Origin: Alligator mississippiensis
Taxonomy: Eukaryota > Chordata > Crocodylia > Alligatoridae
NCBI RefSeq assembly: GCF_030867095.1
Contig: NC_081835.1
Coordinates: 20,034,501 to 20,098,500, forward strand
DNA: 64,000 nucleotides
Direction: 5' to 3'
This document shows, piece after piece, positions 57,590 to 64,000 of the stretch. The position numbers and the translations under genes were made by a program. Positions within the stretch are counted from its first letter, which is position 1. The number at the start of each line of letters is the position of its first letter. A model generated the notes under the pieces. That model did not search any database, had not been told where the DNA came from, and worked only from the letters and a program-made list of their open reading frames with translations.

Positions 57590-59180
57590 CCCTTCCCTAG
57601 TGGGAGCCGTGCCTGCGGGGGTGTGGTGGGGTGGGGCCAGCGGTGCCTCACCCCCAGGAAACGCCGTGGAAAGCGCCCTTCAGGCTCCCAGTCTGTTCAG
57701 GCCTGCCTGGCCCAGCCCAGCAACTTGGGGCACCAGAGCCCTGTATTTCCTGCCATGCCAGGAGCCTCGGGTCCCTCACTGAGAGCCCTGCCACCCACAG
57801 GCAGCCAGGCCTCGTGCCACGGTGGCTTCGTAGGCCAACTCTAGCACCCTCACAGAGGGCACGTGGCCTGTTCTGTACCAGCATGAGATGGCCCCTCAAG
57901 CCCTCCAGTCTGTGGCCCAGCTGACATGCCCCAACACCCAGCTCCTGTGCTCGGCCCCCCACTTTGTGTCCCTCAGTGGCTCTGCACTCTCCTTTTATGA
58001 AAAGCCTTCCTAAGGCAGCTGCCAGCCTCTGCCCCTGCAGGCTGCCCCATCGCACTCCTGCTTTTGCCCAAGCCCCCAAGGCATCTTCCCCCAGGCTTTG
58101 GCAGTGCCAGGGCCCCGGAGCTCCCACACCCCGTCCTAGAGCCTCTGCAGCGCCCAGGTGGGACTGTGGGCCCGTCACAGGCAACTCTGCCTCAGCCGCA
58201 GCAAGTTTGGCAGGGGCCACAGCACTTCTGTCTGCAGCTCCTGCCTTCCAGAGGCTGCGGAGCCCTAGGACAGAGCCACCGGCGATGGTGCATGTTTACA
58301 GAGCCGCAGCTGGAACAGGGCGTACTGTGCCCTGTGATCCTGTGGACCAGCCTATTCTCTGGGGCACACGCTGTGCAGGAGTCTAGACCTTATCTTGTTC
58401 CAAAGTTCCCAATCAAGCACACAGAGCCCATGACTCCCCTTGCACCTCCCCACTCCCGGGGTGGGAAGAGGTAGGGGAGCATTTGGTATCACACAAAGCG
58501 CTTTAGTGCCCCTGAGTCATGGCTGGCCCTCGGCCCACTGAATCATGCAACAGCCCGAAGCTATTCTCTGAGCTGTCGGGGCTGCCCTGGGGCCCCACAG
58601 AACCTGGCCCCCAGGGATCCCTGCCCACAACGCACGTGGCCTACACTCAAGTGGAAAGTTAGGAGCAGAAACAGAATGAGACGACCCCCCATTCCAGGCA
58701 CAGGGCTTGGAGCTGCCCCATCTCACCTGGCACCACTGGGCTGCCTCTGATTATATATATGGGCTCTGTTCTCAGCAAGCTCCCAAGACATGAATGCTTC
58801 TGTGGTCATCATACCCATCCTCCCTTGTGCCCTTCCCTTCTGGGGTGGCAGCTGGAATGGTCCCCCTCCCACGCAAGCAAAGCATCCTGGGGCAAACCAT
58901 GCTAGTTCTACTCTAAAGCAAGAGCAGATCCTCCTGCTCTCCTTGGACTGGCTAGGGCGGCTGCAGCTTCCCTCCTTCATGGGATATTCCTGGGGGGAAG
59001 CACTCAGTCACACAAGACCATGGCTGCTGGGTACAGCTCCCACCATACATGGCCCACAGGCTTGTAAAGCTTCCCTTGCTCTGGCTGGTCGTTACCTCCG
59101 CCCAGAAATGGGACTTTGCAACCTAGCTGTCCCACACGTGCATGCCAGCTTCAAGGCCCCATCTTCCCCAGTAGCTTAAA
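57590..59180. other. intergenic, no gene recognised
   Basis: GC-rich sequence between SLC26A6 and the next gene. Open frames are numerous on both strands but show no conserved domain and no consistent splice structure. Confidence 0.45.
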
Positions 59181-59541
59181 CCGGGGGTGCCCAACCTTTT
59201 GGCCCCTCGGGCTGGATGAGCAATCTGGGGTCGCTCCACAGGGCAGGCCCAATCTGTGGGCCCAGTCCAGGACTTGGGGCCAGCCTGGCACAGGGACGGG
59301 GACTGGTCCAGTGTTGGGCTGCCTCTGCGCACTGAATTAGGCCCAAAGACCTAGCCCAGGCCCCCATGCCAGATTGTGCCCATGGCCCCAGTCCTGTGCA
59401 TAGGGCCACGTCATCTGGCCCCCAGGGCTTGGAAATTTGGCAGCAGGGGAGCCAGGTTAGTTAACTGCCACCCCCCACACCCAATTTTCAGATCTGTGGG
59501 GAGCCCCACATGCTGGATGACACAGCTCCACGGGCCAGAGG
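59181..59541. mobile_element. probable non-autonomous hAT element
   Basis: The left end GGGGGTGCCCAACCTTTTGG followed by CCCCTCGGGCTGGATGAGC is the familiar hAT MITE terminus. CACGGGCCAGAGG at about 59529-59541 resembles its inverted partner. Target duplications were not resolved. Confidence 0.6.
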
Positions 59542-59689
59542 CTGAGCAGGCTGAAACACATCCTTTTCTACATCTCCAACCTGGCAGGCCCTCTGGGCTC
59601 ACAGATCTCTTCAACAGGGACATGTGTACAGGCATTTATTTACCTGTGTGCATATGCATGCACACACATGAACACATATACATGCACAC

Positions 59690-59720
59690 ATGCATGGACA
59701 CACACACACACACACATACT
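59690..59720. repeat. (CA)n microsatellite
   Basis: A CA run at the end of a longer ATGCACACA-type purine-pyrimidine alternating stretch (about 59640-59720). Confidence 0.85.
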
Positions 59721-59721
59721 T

Positions 59722-60590
59722 ACTTAGCTGGCACAAAGGATCCAGACATCCATAAGGAAATACCTACCCACACCTGCCTGCCTGGGGGTCCGGATGGCTC
59801 TGGAACGTTTCACAGTCTCAGCCCTTCATGCTTTGCCATGTCCAGGGCCGCTTTCTTCTTCACAGCACTAGGCCCGTGTCTGGCTGGCTCTGCATGCTCC
59901 AGGACAAATTCCTTTGGCACTGGCTGGGCCCATAGCAAAATTGTAGCTCCCCCCCACCTCAGGAAAGCGCCCCCTTTCCCTCTTGTCAGCCCAAAGCTGC
60001 CTAGGAGCATTTGTGCTTGTAAATCCTACTCCCAACACCTGACTGCCTTGTTCTTCTGGGGCAATTCCACTCACTCTACAGACAGTCTTGGTTGAACTGG
60101 GGCATCTGGGCTTCAGCCATCTCATGAAGCCAAGGTGCTTCCCCTGGGCTACACAACAGCAAAGCTTAACAGCTCTCTGCTGACCATGCTTGGGACAGAC
60201 CTCCCAGCATCCTGACAGCAAACGGCTGATGCCACACACAGTACAGCTGTTTCATCAGAGAAACCACTGGCTGTGCAAAGACCAGCTCCCCCAGTCATGA
60301 GGGGCCCTGCTCTCTCCCCAGGCATTATTGTGCTAGACGTGGTAGCTCTGTCCTCCTTGGTCCCTGTACAAGGATGCTGTATGGCAATGAGGTTTTAGGG
60401 AATGGGGCTCATCTCTTGAGTACCAGCCCTGTTCCCATCAGGCTCCACTGCCACACTGGGGGGAAAGAGGCAGACCCACAGCTGGGATTGGACTACCCAT
60501 CCACAGCACTTCAGAGTAGCTAGAGCCTCTTCTCCAGCTCATGCCCCTCCAGCCAGAGCCACAGCGCTTGGGTTGTTCACTGCAGGACAC
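59722..60590. other. intergenic, nothing recognised
   Basis: No coding domain, RNA gene or named repeat was recognised in this stretch. Confidence 0.4.
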
Positions 60591-60593
60591 TAC

Positions 60594-60599
60594 TTTATT
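60594..60599 (-). terminator. candidate distal poly(A) signal of the gene to the right
   Basis: AATAAA on the minus strand, 3.1 kb beyond the AATAAA at 63724. It could be a distal site of the same 3' UTR, probably CELSR3 by synteny. It is unsupported by any other signal and may be chance. Confidence 0.3.
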
Positions 60600-63500
60600 C
60601 TCTTACAGGACAAATCACAGCTACTTGGGCAGGGTCTGGGCTGTGTGTAGAGAGGCAGAGGCTGGCATGGTTTTAGTGGGCATTTCCCGAGTGGTTTGAA
60701 TGTTTCCTTGGGCAGTTAAGAGGCCAGGGGTAGCCCCTAGAACAAGAAGGCCCCAGTGAGGGATTTGGGTCTTTATCATCAGGGCAACACTGCCTGTTAA
60801 TCCCCTGTGCAAGTGAGGATGCAGTAGGCAACCACACAGTGGGAGGTGCTGCTGGCAGGGGAGGGATGGAGCCAAAGCATGCTTGCATAGACAGCCGTGC
60901 CCGACTGTGGCAAACCTGAGTTTTGGTAAGAGACTGATATGTGTATATATGTATATTTTATAAACAAAGCAAAACAACCCCCACCCTCCGCTCCGCTGGG
61001 AGCTGGGCACTCCCTGCTCTGGGCCGGGCATGTTCTTGAGTCTCTGGCAGTGCCTGGCCCAGGAGGGGTCACCTCACTGTCTGGGCTCACAGGGACAGGC
61101 TTTGGGCACTAGCACCGGGACTCCTCCCACGCACAGCATAGCCATTCCTTCCCTTATCTGTCACCGACCTGGAGAAAAAGCGTGCCATAAATATACAGAA
61201 GGGGCTCCTGCCGAGTGTGCTGATAACAGCTCGGTGCCCTTTACAGCCTCCTTATCTCCCCTTCCTGCTCTTTCCCCTCCTTGCTTTCTTCCCCGCATTG
61301 CCAGTACTATCATTTTTTCCTCCTCTTCTCACCTTCCATCTCCTGGGCTCTGCCTTCCTCCCCACTGGTGGCTTTGAAGATGAAACAGGATCCACCCACA
61401 CTTCTCCCCAGCCTTTGCTCAGAAGTCCTCCCACCTAGGCTCCCCACAATGTGGCCTCTGTGGTCTTCTCCTCAGGCACTTTGTCTCTCGCTCGTCCATT
61501 CAAGCCCCAAAGACCACTGAGTCTGGACCTCCTTAGCCCCTACACTCCCACCACCTCTTCTCCCAGATCTCTGCTGTCCTCATTATCTGGGGAGATGCTG
61601 TCTGATGCAGAGAGGAGAGACATGCTGTGCATGTGGGGTTGCTCCTTGTGTAAGCTTCATGGAGAACCCCAGAGCAGGCGCCTTGATCTTCACACCCAGC
61701 AACCCGAGCCACGGGCCTGAGGCTGCCCAGCATCAGAGCACATGGCCGAGTGACCCATGCCAAAGGGTAGAGGCAGGATGGGGCTTCCACCCTGAGAAAC
61801 TTGTTCAAAGGGAGCTGCTCACTAGTCTAGACTTGCTTATGGAGGAGGCTTTTCAGGTCCAGAGAAGCAAAGGGCTGGAGGCAGGATCAAGAGGCACCAG
61901 CAGAGCAACATGTAAGGGTCCAGGAGCTGTAGAGCAGGCCAGAGGTGCATGAGGAGGCCTGCGGGGCAGCACAGCACCATGAGAACTCAGCAATGAGTTT
62001 AGAAATCCCCCAAAATAGCAAATACTTCCAGAGGGCCTGAGTCACGTCACACAAGCACAGACTGGGCCCGGGGTAACAGCATGGCCCTCACGGGGTCACC
62101 CCTGAGGAGTTGCAGCCTCAGCCAGCCTGACTTTGGGTGGCTGAGGGCAGGGTGGGGCATGGCAGCCCTTGTTCCAGTGACGATGGAGCCAGGGGCTGTA
62201 ATCATGTGGTGATCAATACTGACCTCTGGCTCTTGGCATCTTGGCTCTTTGATCAATAGCAACCTTCACTCTCGGGTCCAGGGCTCGCTCTCCTTTCCCC
62301 TGGAGGCAGGCTCCTCTGTTCCAGCGGAGGGTGTAGGCAGGGTTTCATGTGGAGATTGGTCTCGGGGAAGGGGGGGCCTGTAAGCACTGACTGGGCTCCC
62401 GCTATCAGTGGACTGTGGTTTAATTACAGCGCGATGCCACTGCCACTTTGATCAATCATTGCCCCAGGAGATTCTTTTGGACCCACCAAAAGTGGCAGAA
62501 TAAAACCAACATAAAGGGTCAAACAACTGCAGTTGCCACCGGGGTGAGACCAGGTGGGGAGAGAGCAGCCTTTTGCCCTCCTCCTTGGTTCACGAGGATG
62601 TAGCGACTCAGAACCAGGCAACAGGAATGTGGTTACCCACGGCAGCTCCTTTCCCCGTGACGGGCCCATTATCTTAGGTCACTCACCACCACTTCCAGAG
62701 GCCTGGGCTGCAGGTCAGCACCTCAGGACCTGAGCAGCGCCATGAGTACAGTCCCAGGATAAGCAGGGCTGAGACACATTGGCACAGTGCCTGTCCTGAC
62801 TCGACATGGCCCTGGCCAGTGCTTTCACGAGCACTAGGAACCAGGACAATGAACAACGAGCTCTAGAAATGAGCCCTGTGCCCAAACCCTCATCCCAAAC
62901 CTGAGGATGGCATCACTAGTCATCTGGCTGCGATGGGGCTGAGCTGGCCAGTTCAAGGTGCTGGAGGTTTCTGTAAGGAGAAAAGTCCATCCCCCCCACC
63001 CAATGCCCTAAGCTCCCTCCCAGCCCTTTGACATCAAGAGGCCATGAAATCATCTCCCAAGCTGCGAGGGATGTGTGCCACATTCAGGGCCCCTGCTTCG
63101 CCAACAAGAGCACCCCAATGCAGTGAAGCTGCTGGCTGGCCAAGAGCCAGAGGTCAGTATTGATCTGACCGGGGATTGGCACTCAAACAAGACTGGTAGG
63201 GATTGTATCTATGGCCAGAGGAGACTCCAGTGTCATCTGTGGACTGTGAATATTCCTCTAAGCACAGAACACCTCTCTGCTTGCAGCGGGCCCCATTCCC
63301 CATGTCACACACCCCAAGGTTTGCTCAACCCCTTCCCCAGGCTGCCCCATCCACTCACACCCATGGCACAATCCCATGCCCACACTGCCCCCCACGCCAC
63401 ACCCACAGCCCTCTTTGGTGCAGGAGGAATCAGCACCCCTTCGGAAAATCAGGGGGCAATTGCTCAGAGCGGCAACGCAGGCCTCCCTCCTCTCCACAGG

Positions 63501-63715
63501 TGGTATTCAGTCCCATACACTGTAACACACGAGACCCCAAACCCTCCATGTTCAACCCTCCATATCATAGAGCCAGGGACATGCCCTCTGGTCCTTGCCC
63601 AGTCCTCCCTCCTGCCCAGCGTGTGGCATGCTGCGGTCCAGCTGCCCCAGGCCGTGACAACGCACAACCCCACCCGACCCCAGAGCAGATGACACATGGA
63701 GCCCAGGGTGGTTTT
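60600..63715. other. intergenic or distal 3' UTR with an AT-rich island
   Basis: No gene was recognised. The GC-rich background is interrupted at about 62205-62530 by AT-richer sequence with TTTGATCAAT motifs (62248-62257, 62457-62466), TTTAATTACAG (62420) and AAGGGTCAAAC (62514), which looks like a possible conserved regulatory element. Confidence 0.4.
62211..63165. repeat. 27-bp perfect inverted repeat, 0.9 kb apart
   Basis: The word starting GATCAATACTGACCTCTGGC at 62211-62237 is exactly the reverse complement of 63139-63165. The flanks do not match, so the repeated unit is this short block alone. Confidence 0.85.
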
Positions 63716-64000
63716 ATAGTTTTTTATTTTCCAATCTGGCGCTTTCATGGTACAATTTTACAGGGCCGAGGCAGGAGTCTGTGAGCCTCTGCTCCCTGCC
63801 CACAGCCCGGGCGGAGGAGAGGAAACAAAGCAAACCCCAAACAGATGCTCTTCGGAGCCTAGGCCACAGCACTACAATCCACAGCACGACTAGGTAACTA
63901 CAGTGCTCCAGAAGCAGGGAGGGCAGAGGATCCCCCTTCCCCGGCCACTCCCAGCTTGGAGGCAGTAGCTTGCAGCCTCCCCACGATGCCACCGAGGCCA
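63715..64000 (-). other. CELSR3: 3' UTR end of the next minus-strand gene (CELSR3 by synteny)
   Basis: TTTATT at 63724-63729 gives AATAAA on the minus strand, followed by an A-rich then GT-containing stretch, a normal 3' end. The sequence up to the window edge has no convincing coding frame, so the stop codon must lie beyond it. CELSR3 is named only because it neighbours SLC26A6 in the same orientation in mammals; no CELSR3 coding sequence is visible here. Confidence 0.45.

Noticed and set aside
59376-60095. 239-codon plus-strand frame with a His-Thr repeat
   Set aside because: It begins in a hAT element and reads through a CA microsatellite; no conserved domain.
63075-63784. Two overlapping plus-strand frames of about 200 codons
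   Set aside because: Proline-rich in both frames, which reflects C-rich DNA; no domain and no codon pattern.
1-64000. tRNA, rRNA, CRISPR and bacterial-type operon features
   Set aside because: None was seen, and the intron-rich gene structure is that of a vertebrate nuclear genome.

Overview
The window looks like nuclear DNA of a sauropsid, most likely a crocodilian (a turtle is the main alternative). The genes have many short exons with GT-AG introns. The background holds CR1 LINE fragments, several short hAT elements with 8-bp target-site duplications, MIR-like CORE-SINE relics, and one Ty3/Gypsy copy of the Gmr1 type. Nothing resembles L1 or Alu. The species call is inference.

Two complete protein-coding genes were rebuilt exon by exon, both on the minus strand. 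UQCRC1 (11046-24418) has 13 coding exons that add up to 481 codons, with every splice phase matching. It encodes core subunit 1 of mitochondrial complex III. Its CpG-rich promoter (about 24420-24640) carries four NRF-1-type palindromes, an ETS/GABP site, and a YY1-type site on the start codon. SLC26A6 (29361-53140) has 19 coding exons that add up to 738 codons. It encodes an apical anion exchanger with a SulP membrane core, a STAS domain and a probable C-terminal PDZ ligand. A 5' non-coding exon near 55600 and a TATA-like box are proposed for it. The order UQCRC1 - SLC26A6 on one strand matches mammalian 3p21.31, where COL7A1 lies on one side and CELSR3 on the other. A 3' UTR end on the minus strand at about 63720 fits CELSR3. 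No COL7A1 exon could be recognised on the left, and no TMEM89 was seen between the two genes.

Layout: 1-10860 is intergenic, with a CR1 fragment at 2097-2880, a 240-bp-arm inverted repeat at 5212-6062 and a CR1 3' end near 8430-8600. UQCRC1 follows at 10860-24450, its introns holding CR1 and hAT pieces and an unidentified coding-like fossil. The gap 24650-29350 holds a doubled hAT transposase fossil, GC-rich modules of about 305 bp in direct and inverted copies, and a GC-rich minisatellite. SLC26A6 spans 29350-55650. Its intron 15 contains the Gmr1-like element (32838-37974), one of whose LTRs holds about 24 copies of a perfect hexamer. Intron 13 contains a probable solo LTR and a palindromic hAT MITE. 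The stretch 55650-64000 is intergenic and probably distal 3' UTR, with a 1-kb hAT element at 56551-57581 and an AT-rich island near 62200-63170 with repeated TTTGATCAAT motifs and a 27-bp inverted repeat.

The two genes are neighbours by conserved synteny and do not share a pathway.
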